Assembly (NCBI GenBank): GCA_023653785.1
Contig: JAMKCH010011737.1
Location: forward strand, 1 to 64,000
Origin: Ophioderma brevispina
Taxonomy: Eukaryota; Echinodermata; Ophiuroidea; Amphilepidida; Ophiodermatidae
Reading direction: 5' to 3'
Length of the DNA stretch: 64,000 nucleotides
The translations under genes and the position numbers were made by a program. Position 1 is the stretch's first letter. Every line of letters starts with the position of its first letter. The notes under the pieces are model-generated. The model was not told where the DNA came from. It saw only the letters and a program-made list of their open reading frames with translations, and did not search any database. Shown here piece by piece: positions 48,215 to 61,210 of the stretch.

Positions 48215-49600
48215 ATCACCATTTAGCGATTTTAGAGTCACCATACATACACCTACATTATACATTAATGGAAAGTTATTATGTCTACTTTCAGAGAGGT
48301 GTGATTGTTAAATTGCCAATGTGGGCCGAAGGTGGTTTTGCGGCATTTTAGCCAAAAACATACTTGTTGGGCACCCCCCCGCTTTTTGCCGATCTTGTCT
48401 TTTGCCCTCTCTCTCCCCTTCCCTCGCCGTCCGGAGGTTTCCCCGCCCTCAATCGGGTTCCCCCCCCGCGCCCCCCTCCGTTCTCACGTTGCCCACACCC
48501 TCCCGTCCGTTCGGCGCTGGATGATATTAATGGGTTAAAAATAATTATAAAAAATTTACGGGTTTATCAAATTCCTGTTCTACCACCTTGAAATAATAGC
48601 CGGGAAACTTTTAGTAGCACTCAAAAGGCTGTGTTTTATGCTCTAAATTGAGCTGAAAATACGTGATCTACATTGGCATTGCGGTAGATTAGGTATGATT
48701 GTGGGAACTACCAATATGCGCCAAAGGTGATTTTGGGTCATTTTAGTCAAAAAAAAACATTTTTGGGTTAAAAAGTGATTTTTTGAGATAGATATGAGAT
48801 TTTTGACCATCATACTATAACATGCCCCGTCTATGTAAGGTTTCAGAACTATATTGTGTCCCAAAAGCGCCCAATAAGCTTCCACGTTTTACAAAATCTA
48901 CAGTTAATCAGTAAGGCGGATATTGGCTGATGAAATAACAAGTTTTTCTCAAATTGCTGTTTCTAACCACCTTTCAAAAAGTTTATTAGAGATTTTAGCT
49001 TAGCATTGAAACCGGGGTCTGTGTTTAATGTTCTAAATTGAGCTTGAAACTACTTTGAGCTTACCATTGGCATCCATTAGGTATGATGTGGAACTGCCAA
49101 TATGAGCCAAGGTGATTGGGTCATTTAGTCAAAAACATACATTTGGGGTGGTAAAAATTCTTTTTGAGTTTGGTATTTGGGACATAGTTATAACCCAACA
49201 TGCCCCATCTATTGTAAGTAGGTTTAAGAACTAATTGTGTCTCAGAAGCTCGCAAAAAAGCTTCTTTTAAGCTCTAAAGTTGCAAAATCTATAGTAATTA
49301 TAGGAAATATTGAGCGAGAAAAAATGTGAATGTTTCTCTAAATTGCTCTGATTCGCAAAACCCTGAATAAGAGCTAAACTTTGCTAAGCATTCAACACCA
49401 TTCATGTTTATGTTCGAAATTTAGCGATAAACACTTGCCATACCATTTAGGTATTTGGGCCATTTTAGTCAAAAACATCCAATTTTGGTGTGATTCTGAG
49501 ATAATGGTAACACGCCTTTTCTTTGTTAATAAATTTTAAAAACTATATATGCCTTAGAAGTAAAATAAAGCTTTAAGGAGTACAAATACAAAGTAAGTAT
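48215..49600 (+). repeat. left arm of large inverted satellite structure, ~370-bp units
   Basis: Units can be aligned at gccaatgtgggcc (48316), ccaatatgcgcc (48711) and gccaatatgagcc (49096), spacing about 385-395, plus a partial unit near 49440. Shared blocks: aattgagctgaaaatac, ttaggtatgat, cattttagtcaaaaacatac, acatgccccatctatgtaa. A C/T-rich patch (48375-48535) interrupts the first unit. Confidence 0.75.
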
Positions 49601-52600
49601 AGGTGATATGACTGGAAATTTGTGTTTTCTCCCAAAAAATCATGTTTTGAAAAGGTACCTGGAAAGTAAACATAAAGTTACTGTCAAATATGTCCATAGT
49701 AGGCAGTTGGTAAATTCTACCCCGCTAACAAGTATGGCAAATTTGACAAATGGCATGAAACTAAGTTCTTGGGACATTGCAATTTTATGAAATGGTTCTG
49801 CGTTAGGATGTATTTGAATAGCTTACTACTTGCACATAAATAAAGACCGAATACGATACAAAATGTGTGTATCGTGCACAATCTTGAAAAACAATCACTT
49901 TTTACATGTTGTCTTTGGTCTTTGCATGATAGTCCACTTGTCAATGGACAGTGACCCCCCCCTTCCGGTGACCATGTATGTTGAAATCCTTTTTGTTAAA
50001 GATTGGTTTAAGAGATGGTTATTTTTAACGATGTTACATACCTTCTTCACTAAAGAAAGTAAAGTTAGTGCGAGGAAAAATTACTTTACTGATTAATGAT
50101 ATTACAGGATACCTAAAAATGAGACTAAACGTGTAAGTTAGTTCGGTTATTATTCGGCAAATGGTACAGTCAAAACAGTTGCAAACCATAGTTGACTGTT
50201 CAAAATTATTAGTTAAAATCGATTTGTGATCGCTTTTTTTTTTTTAATGAAATTTATTTTCTATCTCTTTCTATCTCTGATGCATTTTTTTTTGAAAATT
50301 TTATTAGTAAGTCAAAAATAAATGAAGTATGTTTAAAATGAGCCTAATTTTGATGCATTTTAGTATGGATTTGTGTTGCTTTGGTTTTATACCATATATC
50401 AGGAGTCTATTGATAATCTATTAATATGGCAGGTTTTTAAACTGGATTTCATAAAAAGAAAATGCCCATTTCATCGTGACATTAACACCAATTGCCATAT
50501 GAAATCTCAAAAAATTTACAATATCATTTTAATTTAGAATGAGATCTTCATAAAGGTGCATTTCAGTAGTAAATGGAAATTATCTTCGAACTTCATTCTT
50601 AAGAGCAAGATTTAACAAAACCTTTGCTCTGGAGGTATCTTTGTATGAAAATGAAGCCCCTTTTCTCAGTATCGTTAGTGAATGGACATCTTTTAACTTA
50701 GTAAAAGGTGATTGGCAAGATGACCAAACAAACATGATGATGTAAGTTTCCAAACAAAATAATCTTTGAATAAAGACAATATGAAAAAACAAGTACGGAA
50801 AAATATGAAAAAGACAATATGGAAAGGCAAACCCCTACAAGAGCTCAAAAAGGAAAAAAAAAATTTGCGAGCGGAGCGAGAATAGAGGTTTTTGTGTCCC
50901 AAAATTAATATTTAGTTTTTCCCCAAAGGGTTCAAATTTTGGTCAAAAATCCAATTTTGCAAAATTTCCCCCCCCCTTTTTTGAGGAGGTAAAAGTTTGG
51001 GGGACGTACCCTTTTGAAAAAGGTACGCCCTAAAGATAATCCTGTTTAGGGGCCCGTGTGTTAGGTTTAACAAAGTTACTCACTAGGTTCTCCAACATGC
51101 ATTAGATTACTTTGGAATTAAAATTTTTAACAAAGTTTTTAGAAGGACTGCATAGTTATTTTGCAAGCCAAACGGGCGCATGGAATATGGGCAAAATAAG
51201 TCAGTTGAAAATCTCTGCACAAAAAGTTACCCAGTACTGCCAAGAAACAAACAACAACTGACAAGGTAAGTTAACTGTATGACAAATCCGACCAGCCAAA
51301 TGTTGGTCAGAATTGATCCGCCATTACTGGGTGGGCATCCAACCCCCAAAACCTTACCCCAATCTTGTGTACGTTTGACCACGCTGATTAAGTATAATTC
51401 CAAAGCTACATTAATCTGCACATTTGGGTGATGAATTTCAAAGCGGGATTGACCCCAGCTATGGCTTGCAAGTGAGGTGTTGGGAATGTGTCAAACCGTA
51501 TTCGTGTATTAAACACCTTTACTTCCACTGATTTTGATTCAAGTTGTACAATGTTATATCTTTTTTACAGGCCCTTCCGTTATTTCATAATAAATGATGT
51601 AGGTTGTGGAATTTTATCCAAGTGGATGTGCTAAAAATTCCCGGAGGAGAGTGTAGTGTAGTACAAGTGGGAAAAATGCCAAAGATGACCAATTTTAAAC
51701 GTATTGTGCCATTATTTGCAAAAAAGCATACAAAAAATTTTGTAAAAATCGCACAAGATTTAGAAAGTAACGTAAAAATCACACACGATTCTGCTAAATC
51801 ACAAAATTCAATCAAAATTGCAATACAGTTGTAAAACTCTGCAATGATTTTCTAAATTTGAAACAGAGTTATGTTAAATCGCACAAGATTATGGTTATTA
51901 AGATCACTTAAAACTAAGTGCCCAAGGGGGGTGGGTGGTTCGATTAGTCCCAAATTTGATTTTTTTTAGCGATTTCTTGGTTTTACGAATCAGCAAATTT
52001 TTCAAGGAGTTTTTTTTGCTAATTGTTGATTTATGAATGACGAGCTGCTCCTGATACAAAAAATTTTAAATCCGCCCACGTCTTCATTAGAAATAATTAG
52101 GTGGGGTCCTAGGAACCCCCCCGTTGGGCACTAAATAACGGAAGTTGAATAAATAAGATATTTTACTAATTAAAAAATTAAAAGTAATTAAATCTTGGGA
52201 ATATTTGCATAGATTATATTTACCTTAGGAGGTTGTAATTAAATTAATAATAATAATACTAATCAAAATACCTTTTATATTGCTGATAGCATCAATTTTA
52301 CTTTTGTCATGCCGTGCTCTTAAAGTGTAAGTCATAATGGGAAAAAAAAAAAATAAGGCGTTTTGAAGTTTCATGAGAAAAATACAAAGATGCCTAAATT
52401 TGGCTATATTTGCAATGATTTTTAATTGGTTATGCTAGAGAGTTAGGATTATAATGGGAGTTATTTTGGGTTCAAACTAATATTGGAGTTTGCTGAGGAT
52501 GGGAAATGTGCGAACCACTCTGTTTAGAGAGTGACAATTTCAATTGGCCATAGGTCAACCGGTCGGATTTTCATTTTTATGTGGGTATGGTGTTCTTACG

Positions 52601-53689
52601 TGCCCCCATTTATTTGTGTTGTTAGATGTCATGATCAAACTCCCCGGGGAAGTGTTATATGGGTTCGGTCCCTAGGAACCCCCCCCCCTGGGGCAATACG
52701 GAAGTTTTTTTAGCTTGGGCAACTTAACGGACATGTAATGGCATAAAAAATCTTCAGACATAATGAAAAGGACCTTACTGAAATCCTTCCACAGTTTGAA
52801 ACAACCCCCAGTTGGATGTTTTAATTGTCAAAACAGTAAAAAAAGGGAAGAGTTCAAGAGGGGAACTGTGTGGCAGTTCGTGGCAAGTTTCTGGAACAGA
52901 AAACCAAGGGGTTGACCACATCTCTGCAGAAATTTAACAGTGTAATCCAGCATTGTTTTGTTGACACAATTCAAAAAGCATTCAGACAGGGGATTCAGGC
53001 ATTGTACTTAAGGCTTGTAGTATAAGATATTGATCTGGCAAGATTGATTAGCCGGGAATAGCACACTATATACAATAGCAATGGTCTGTGAGAGATGGTT
53101 GCCAGCATGCTTTTAAGTTTGGAACATGCTGGCAGTAATGTCCGCATCCTCTTTTCCCGAATTGCCCCGAACTGCCACCTCCCACTCTGGAACTTTTCCT
53201 GTTTTTACTGTTTTTACAGAATTGTTAAACATTCCAAAGTGTTTTCAAACTGGTGGAAGAAGTGGGGATTCAGTAAGGGTCTTTTCATTATGGTCTGAAT
53301 ATTTTTTATGCAATTATGTCACTTTAAGTGTTTAAGGTTCTGTTAAATCACACAAGACTTTGTTAAATCGCACACAAAACGTACATTGCATACAGATTTT
53401 CCATAAAATCGCAACAATTACACCAATCGCATAAAGATTTGTAAAAATTGCACAGGATTTCTTAGAAATACATAGGGTTTTTTTGATTAAGTCTTGAGAC
53501 ATTATATAAAAAAAAAATCTTGGAAGGAATTTGGAGAATGAATGACATTTCACAAGAATCATCTCAAAATCGCAATAATTTTCAAAGAATCACGGTAATT
53601 TCTTCAAATAAATGTATCTTTAGATTTTCATAGATGATTGCGCCTCCCCCTTTCCCCAGTGGACATCGGGGCCTTTTAAGCTGGTGTTG
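49601..53689. other. 4.1-kb core between the inverted satellite arms
   Basis: No transposase, reverse transcriptase or other domain was recognised. Short degenerate direct repeats of the type taaatcgcacaagatt occur at about 51740-51895 and 53336-53480 in the same orientation. A MITE lies at 51915-52133. The rest is AT-rich with homopolymer runs. Confidence 0.5.
51915..52133. mobile_element. ~220-bp MITE inside the core of the inverted satellite structure
   Basis: taagtgcccaaggggggtgg at the left is inverted at the right (aacccccccgttgggcacta). A related right end (ggaacccccccccctggggc) occurs near 52673, so a second, truncated copy may be present. Confidence 0.55.
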
Positions 53690-55000
53690 AGGTATGACAT
53701 AGGTCTAAAATCTACTTATAGATACCATTATCTCAACAATCATATTTGTTTGCCCAGAAACACATGTTTTGACTAAATTGGCCCATTGACATGTCAACCA
53801 TAATACCATAAACTGAAATGACAATGGTATTTTTCAAGAGTGTTTCAGCTAAATTTAGAGCATAAACATGGATGGTTTGAATGTGTAGCTAAACGTTTAA
53901 CCTATTATTCGCTTTTAGAAACCTCAATTTGAGGAAAAAACGAATTTCACTCAAACTATCGCATTATACTTGACTGTAATTTTGTTAAACTTTAGAGTAT
54001 TGTGAGCTTCTGTGACACAACATAGTTCTGAAACCTACTTCAATAGCTGGGGCAATGTTATATGATGTCAAAATATCAATATCTCAAAAATCATTTTTTT
54101 TACCAAAAAATGTATGTGTTTTTGACTAAAGGACCCACCAAATTGCATTGGCTCATATTAGCAGTACTACATCATACCTAATCTTAATGCCAATTGTAGT
54201 TCAAGTATGTTTAGCTCAATTTAGAGCATAAAACACAAACATTTTGAATGCTAACTAAAAGTTCAACTATTTTTCAGGTTTTAGAATCATGAATTTGAGA
54301 AAAACGTATATTTTCAACCAATATCGCCTATACTTACTGTATATTTACAAACTTTAGAAGCTTATTGTGAGCTTCTGGGATGCAATATATGTTTGAAACC
54401 TATTTACATAGATGGGGCATGTAATATAGATGTCAAAAACACCAATATCTCAAAAATAATTTTTTGCCCAAAAATGTATGTTTTTGGCTAAAATGACCCA
54501 AAACCACCTTTGGCCCACATTGGCAGTTCCACATCATACCTAATCTGAATGCCAATGATATATTAATATATTTTCAGCTCAATTTGGAGAATAAAATATG
54601 CATGTTTTGAATGCTTAGCTAAAAGTTTAACTATTTTTCAGGTTTTAAAACATGAATTTGAGAAAAACGCATATATTCACCCAATATCGCCTATACTTAC
54701 TGTATATTTACAAACTTTAGAAGCTCATTGTGGGCTTCTGGGACGCAATATATGTTCGAAACCTATTTACATAGATGGGGCATGTAATATAGATGTAAAA
54801 AATACCAATATCTCAAAAATCATTTTTTTGCCCAAAAATGTATGTTTTTGGCTAAAATGCCCCAAAAACCACCTTCGGCCCACATTGGCAATTTCACACC
54901 ATGCCTAATCTGAAAGTAGACATAATAAGCTTTCCATTGATGTATGATGTAGGTGTATGTAGGGTGGGACTATTAAACTCCTAAAATAAGCCACTTTGGG
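53690..55000 (-). repeat. right arm of large inverted satellite structure
   Basis: These are reverse-complement units of the left arm, aligned at ggctcatattagc (54150), ggcccacattggc (54512) and ggcccacattggc (54877), spacing about 362-365, with a partial unit near 53780. The outermost 150 bases match 48230-48366 in reverse, including gtaggtgtatgtagg and the gaaagtagacataataagct segment. Confidence 0.75.
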
Positions 55001-55411
55001 GAGTTCCACTACTCTCCTATATCATTTGCGAGCCAATTGAAGAAATTGCATATTTTCTGAAAATGAGCCAGTGCCGTTTTAAGCTGGAGTCTAGAATGTT
55101 GTCACTCAAGCACACAGTAGAGTGCATTGGACTCATAAACAAAGTCATTATTTAAAATTGAGTCAGAGCCAGTGTGTTGCATCTTTGGGCGAGATACATT
55201 TATCTTTCTTCCTGCTCAGGAATAATTAATGAGTATCTGTCTGTGGTTGTACACCACTAACTCACTAGGGTGACCTTCTTGTTCAAGCTTTTACACCAAG
55301 TTATCGGTGAATTTATCAAGTGCAGTTTAACTTGCGTATTGGCTCCATGGACCTATTTCTAAAAGGTATTAAAAGGGATTTATAAAATTCTCTTTGTGCA
55401 TTTATTTGCAG

Positions 55412-55744
55412 CAACGGGTAATGAAGGCCTACAGTGCAAACCAAGCATACAAAGGCTACAGAGGGACGGACAATTTTGCTAACCTGCTGAATTTGTCACC
55501 GGTGAAGAAAGGACAATCTGTTTTAGACTCTATACAACCTCTAGAATCAACGTTCAGATGTGGAGGCAGGGGCACATGCACCCATAAATTACAGGATGAA
55601 CTAAGGGATGTTGCAGCTGTGGATACCAACTCTCAAATGGAACTTAGGAGAAGAAGTAGCACTGATGCAGACGATGGTGCTAGTACCTCAACGGCTTGGT
55701 ATTCAGTCGCAACTGTCGCAAAGAAGACAATCGTCGTCGCATAG
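55412..55744 (+). CDS. possible terminal exon, unknown protein
   Basis: The stretch starts right after an acceptor (ttctctttgtgcatttatttgcag) and is open for 110 codons to a TAG at 55742-55744. A canonical AATAAA at 55820-55825, 75 bases past the stop, would fit a last exon with a short 3' UTR. The peptide is hydrophilic and mixed in composition: an N-terminal part with AYSANQAYKGYRG and LLNLSPVKKG, a Cys/Gly patch, then a Ser/Thr/Asp-rich tail. Composition is less biased than in the surrounding repeats. I recognise no domain and see no upstream partner exon. It sits about 0.4 kb outside the large inverted satellite structure. Unknown function. Confidence 0.35.
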   Translation, partial: QRVMKAYSANQAYKGYRGTDNFANLLNLSPVKKGQSVLDSIQPLESTFRCGGRGTCTHKLQDELRDVAAVDTNSQMELRRRSSTDADDGASTSTAWYSVATVAKKTIVVA

Positions 55745-55825
55745 CTGTAGTGTGTGCTGTACGTCACTTTTATGCAGACGCATTCACAAAGTAGGCGGCG
55801 ACTCCCAAAAGAAAAGGCGAATAAA

Positions 55826-56702
55826 AGCCAAAACGAGAGCCCGATTCGCGCACATTCTCCCATGAAGTCGCTGCAAAGTCACTCAATATAATATCACCAA
55901 AAAATCAACCCTATCCGAAAACAATCATTATATCACGGACATTGTCGCCTCACAAAATCTCACAGAGGCATGACCCAAATTGGGTGCAAGTCCCCAGTTA
56001 AGTCGCCGACAAAATCCCCTGTAAAATCACATTGAAATCAAGCAGGCAATCGCCATTGAAATCACGCAGATTCGCCAGTAAGATCGCCACAAAACAGACC
56101 GCACTTGAGGGACCTCGCCTGTTGGTAGATTCTGTGGCAATGGAGTGAAACAAGAAATCTGTTTTCGTTAAGGGACTGAGCGATCCGTGTCGTCTATTTT
56201 GGGCCAGAAGGACGGCTGGCATGTGAGAGAGTCTAAAAAGGTATAGGAAAAAAATAACCCCTGATGGTAAAGTGCAGTACTTAATTCAATGGGAAGGGAC
56301 CCACCATGACCATAGAGAACAGAATTGGAAGTTTAACTTAGTCATATTAAAACCAAAGTTAAAACCTAGTTGAGAATTGTGCCCAGAGGTCTTTGCATAA
56401 TTGAGCAATAGTCGTGGACAGAGATGGCTGACCAAATGTGCGTATGTCCAGGTTTGAATGTAAGTTAAGAGCTTGGCATATTTGAGCAAAATATGTTTTG
56501 AACTGTTAAAAATGCAGAAAATAATAATTGAAGTATAAACTTTCTGTTGTAATAACTTATGTTCACAGATTATTATTCATGGCAGACATTTTCACTGTCA
56601 GATTACGTCAGATGTGAAATTGGTTGCCTTACTCTGTCCCTGACTATAATTCCTACTTGAATCAATTTCCATGCTTTTGAACTCTGTTTGAATGAGTTCC
56701 TT
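55826..56702. other. no gene recognised; short aaatcgcc-type repeats
   Basis: 55860-56110 repeats short words such as aagtcgc, aaaatc and atcgcca at irregular spacing, reminiscent of the aaatcgcac words in the satellite core. There is no coding motif. Confidence 0.35.
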
Positions 56703-56827
56703 AGGCTGGATATTCTGAAAGGGAGTCCAACTTTAGTCGCAGGTTTAAACCAGGGTTAGTCCTACTTGAGTGGACTTTTTCCTTCAAAATACATTAAAAT
56801 GTAATGGGCGAAATTCCTCATGGATGG

Positions 56828-56863
<36 letters not shown>

Positions 56864-56969
56864 ATTACAGCACATTTTAGATTAGTTGGAAGGAAAGAAG
56901 GTCCACTCATGTAGGACTAACCGGTTTTAAACCCAGGACTAAGTTAGTCTCCCTTTCATATACCAGCCT
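56703..56969. mobile_element. hairpin MITE related to the 19123-19690 array
   Basis: aggctggatattctgaaagg then gagtcc at the left is inverted at the right (agtctccctttcatatacca then gcct). Arms continue through the gtttaaacc core and ggactaa/ttagtcc. A 29-base T run (about 56830-56858) lies near the centre. The motifs gtttaaacccagg, ctaaagttag and tggatggg are shared with the array in the Polycomb-like intron. Confidence 0.65.
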
Positions 56970-58650
56970 TATTGTTTGGTATCCGAGTCTGATCTGCCAC
57001 ATACAGGCAATACTTTTGTATTTTCATCAAAAAACAACTCAAATGATACAAAAAACAAAACATAAAAATAAAAGAAAATCAAGTGATGAAAAATTAATGG
57101 ATCTTACCAAATATTTTGATGAATAACAATCTGTTGTATTTACTACAGAATTTCGAAGATAAAAACTTTAATTTTGGGCATATCAAATTATCAAATAAAA
57201 AATGTTGGTTTGGGAGCCACTGGAACAAGGCATGATAGGAAGGCATGGCATGCAAATGACCAATCCAAAAAGTTTCACTACCATTGTATGTAATTTTTCT
57301 CTTACTAATCAGTGGAATCCCAATAACCCATGGCTCCCCATGTGTATAGTAACCTCTTTGATACAAAAGGTTTGGAGTTATTAAATCTGTACCACACAGA
57401 GGACGGCCAAAATCGTGTGAAGTCACATTTTTTCAAATGGGAATGAATTTTGGCCATGAAGACGAGGGTAGAACGAGTTTGGGGTTTCTTCCGTATTGAA
57501 ATGCGTTTCACACGATTTGGAACTCCCAACTCTTGTAGACAGCCCGAGAGGGACCATTGGAGCGTGATTTTTAGTGCTGGAAATGTTCCTATGCAGGCTC
57601 TAGACAAAGATTTTGGAGGGATCAAATTTTTTAATTGTTTAATCTGTTGAAATGACCTACCATGTTAGAGCCAAAAAAGTTTGTTTGTAGTCGGCCACTT
57701 GCCCACATTTGGTTTTGGACCATTTGAACTATATTTATTTTTTTTTATGACAAAAAAATAGATGATCCCAAATTTTTATTTTGGTTTTATAAACTAATAT
57801 ATAAAGTAAATCTGGTTTTCCAATTGTTTTGAGTTACTATTTGGGGCGTGAGTTGAGTCATTTCGAGAGAATGCCTTTAAAAATCAAATCAAAAACAAGC
57901 AGTTTGCATTTAGGTGGGGGGGGTTTTCTTGGCTATCTACTGGAAACAACTTGATTTTAATTGGCCTTTGTTTTTGTACAGCTAGTCTAGAGTCTTAAAA
58001 GTATGTTTGATTTGGATATAAATAATGTGAATTATTTCTGGAGGCTCATATGATTAAAATACGGTAATGTTGGTTTCTTTTATTTTAAGCTCATTTCCAA
58101 ATGGGTTGGAGCCTTGGTTGCAGACCTTAAACTCCAATACATTAGTCTGTAGATATTGACTAACGCTTAAGGTTAGACAAAATATGGTATTATGTCAACA
58201 CAATTGGGAGGTCCATTTACATTTGACCCCTGTGTAATATTGACCCCCAAGACCCCATTTGCAGCACTTAAGAATCCCATTCCAGAGGCCCCACTCCAGA
58301 TCTCCTTCTACCTTTTGAACTCAATGTGTTTTACAAATTCCTGATATTTCCACTATAAAGGTTAGGCTACCTGTGTTTCTTGGGCATTGTTGTGGAAGCA
58401 GTAAAAATTCTTGGGCAGACTTCACAACTAAATTTTTGATTATGTGATATGCATCTATCTCATTAAAATTCAGCAACAATAGTTTGAATGAATGCAATCC
58501 TGCATTAATTGACCCTGATATAAAAAAAAAGGGGGGGGTGTTCCATTACTGTGCCTCATAGAGAGGATTGATTTTAACACATGCCAAGTAGACAATAAAT
58601 TCTACTTGGAGAATAAGGCTTTAAGAATGTGGCCAAATAATTTTATTTTG
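56970..58650. other. no gene recognised
   Basis: Minus-strand open stretches at 57094-57426 and 57305-57625 overlap but carry no motif I know. There are no splice-bounded exons. Confidence 0.35.
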
Positions 58651-58865
58651 CCTGCAAGCATTTGCAGGAGGCACATAACTAATCCAAATTCTGTATGTCG
58701 ATCCGTGTGTATTTTTGAGTTGGGTTACCTTGTTTCAAATTGCTCTGTGCGTTACATTTTTCTTTACTCCAATTGTGCAACCAAACTTGTCATATGTGCA
58801 ACATTGAATTTGCATGTCAGGGTAGGTTAAAGGTCACACACCAAGTTACAGGCATTATGGTCAAC
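58651..58865 (+). repeat. hairpin-capped repeat ending in an A-rich tract
   Basis: It starts cctgcaagcatttgcagg (58651-58668), then aggcacataactaatcc, as at 45318. It has ggttaaaggtcacacaccaag and runs into an A-rich microsatellite (58870-58930). Confidence 0.6.
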
Positions 58866-58869
58866 TTGT

Positions 58870-58930
58870 ATAAAAAAAAAAAAAAAAAAAAAGAAAAAAA
58901 AAGAGAAAAAAAAAAAAAAAAGGAAAAAAA
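58870..58930. repeat. A-rich tract with GA interruptions
   Basis: About 60 bases of A with scattered G, directly after a hairpin-capped repeat. Confidence 0.85.
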
Positions 58931-59130
58931 GACAGAAGGGGCAACACTAATCGGTTCGAGACGCGCTTGTTTGTCCTTAATCATTTTTCTTGGCTTTTTG
59001 TCTTTGATAATGTTAACAAATCCATTTTCAAATTAAATAAATTTGCTTTGTGCTTTTGTTCACGTGCAGACATGTTTTTTGTGATAGTCTAGTGCCCAAA
59101 CCCAGATTTCTGGTTAGACCTGGAAGTATC

Positions 59131-61210
59131 GTCCACACAATGTTTTTTGATGGTTTCTATATCTTCAAGACCTACTGATTCAAGATCTGCATGATGCCAC
59201 TGCAGCACCCTTGAGCATTTTGAAATATCCAAGATGGCCGCCAAGACTGCCGCCAGGACATATAGAAGGCCGTATCTCAGCTCCCTGGGCTACTATAAGG
59301 TCGGTCTTGGTGGCTTTGGCTAGGTTTCAAGGGTCAATAAAATAATTTCACTCATTATCGAAACATCCTGAAGTCCTTCCAGTTACATTGCAGACCATTG
59401 TTTTTATAATTTTCAGAGGCAGCATTTTAAAAAGCTCTCTGGCACCGTTGAGGGAGCTTGCAGAGAGGCTTTTTAAAGCTCCAAGAGACTCTGGCTGGAG
59501 ACGAGAGTTTACAAAGCATATAGCAGCATAGCAAGCAGGACCGCGGCAACTGGTTGGGACAGAATAGAACAGAAGCTCATGCATTTTAAATTCAGATGTA
59601 GCATAAGCATTGTTAATTAGTGCAATAAAGTTGTAACAAGTAATGCTTCCCATTTTGTTGTTTTTTACCTTAACTGCCACTCAAGATTTAATCAAATTGT
59701 ACCATGTCGTAGATGTTATTATTCAAGTGCTATCAATTTTCAAAGATTATTCACCAGTGACCAGGCCTGAACCGTCGAAATGAGCAGATTTTTTTTTTAA
59801 TTTTAAAATCTAGTCTAGACTAAGGAGAGTACACTGGGCATGCACAAACAGTCAAACATCAGTAACATAATGTAGAAACCTTATAAGGTCAGGGGGGGTC
59901 CTGGGGCAAAAATTCAGTCATAGTCAGAATTTATCGAAAAACTAATTGGGAGTAAGCTCATTAATAATTGACAGATTAACGATGCGTGATAAGCGTATCC
60001 ATCAAACTGTTCTGTTGTTGTTGTCATGAGGATGTTCTTGAATTGTATCGGGCGACACCTTTCCCCGGAACCTTTCATTTCTTTGAAGCATGTTTCATGC
60101 ATTGTTCAAACACAAGTTGGACCACGAAGGTGGTACCGTCATCGTTTCTTCATGTCGAAAATATTTCTAAATTCACTTCACATAATGTTTCGAAGACCCC
60201 CTCAGAACTTCTTTGCCCGATGGCGCCATCGTTAGCTATCAAACTCGGCGCAATAAAACACCAAAGGACCACGCTGGCGATTAACAGTGCGAAGGCTTCA
60301 AATTTACGACGTTTACTTCAATGCATTTATTTACAATAGTCCGTGTCATTTTCGTCACCTTCCACTGCGGTATTTCATGGAGTTCGATACATGTGTGGAG
60401 TTAATACACGCTGATTTTTTGCTTCTCGGCAGGCCCTTCCGATTTACAGCGTGCACATATCTGAAACTTGCGTGTAACTGGTTTTAATAACGCATAGTGT
60501 CCGTGATCATTATGCATTAAATATTGACCAAAGAAGTCTGGACTGGGTTGCGCCAATACGAAAGGGTGAAAACAAGATGCGTGTGATAAAACGTCGGATA
60601 TTATTAATTAAAGGCATTTTAGATGCGCGAACTGCGTGGGCGTCTTCATTTAATGATTGCTTCCAAATATATATACTTGGCAAAATGGGCATGCTTAACA
60701 TTCTCTTTGAATGCTTCTGTAGTTGGTGGCAAGCCTTTATCCCTGATGATGTTGGTACTTGTCATTTTTGCCCCTTTTGACAATCACATATCATATCCAA
60801 CATTGGGCATTGTCCCACTGCAACAAATGCTGTAGCATCTGTAATGACGTAATCCATCTGGGCAACAATAGTGCCAAACTTATCAAGTTTAAAGCCTTTC
60901 AAAAGCACTTTAACTACATTTGCTTTGCCAATCCCCCTTGTGAGCTTCGGTATAGCAACCAAGTTTTAGAAATTCACACACTGTTTATGTCGAAAATGCA
61001 AATCGATTTGACGTCGTTCTTTCTTTAAAACGTCGAATTTTCAATTTGCATTTTCGACGTAAATTTATTAAAGAACCGCAACCTGTTTGCGAAGTTGCCA
61101 ACGTAGCTTTCAACGTCGCCTCTAAACGAACGATACCCGCTGGGGACAAAACATGAGAGCTGTGAGCAGTGTGGCTATCCTGCATTGCTATTGGCAGTTG
61201 CCCCAATGTC
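59131..61210 (-). mobile_element. decayed multi-copy mobile-element ORF, minus copy
   Basis: I recognise the family by motif only and give it no name. On the minus strand 60962-60762 encodes GKANVVKVLLKGFKLDKFG and, after a frame change, 60740-60670 encodes GLPPTTEAFKENVKHAHF. In related invertebrate multi-copy proteins a GCDT..GKG segment precedes an LPPTT(E/D)AL..H..RA block. About 1.3 kb further on, 59375-59131 repeats the sequence found downstream of the plus copy (63650-63895), including accataga-type, gccgccaagac and gatctgcatgatgccactgc. Frames are broken throughout, so no product is expected. An open stretch at 59680-59348 on this strand may belong to it. Confidence 0.55.
60987..61062. 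repeat. hairpin inside the minus-strand mobile-element copy
   Basis: gtcgaaaatgcaaatcgatt then tgacgt is mirrored by cgtcgaattttcaatttgca then ttttcgac, giving a 76-base fold-back that has probably disrupted the reading frame. Confidence 0.6.
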
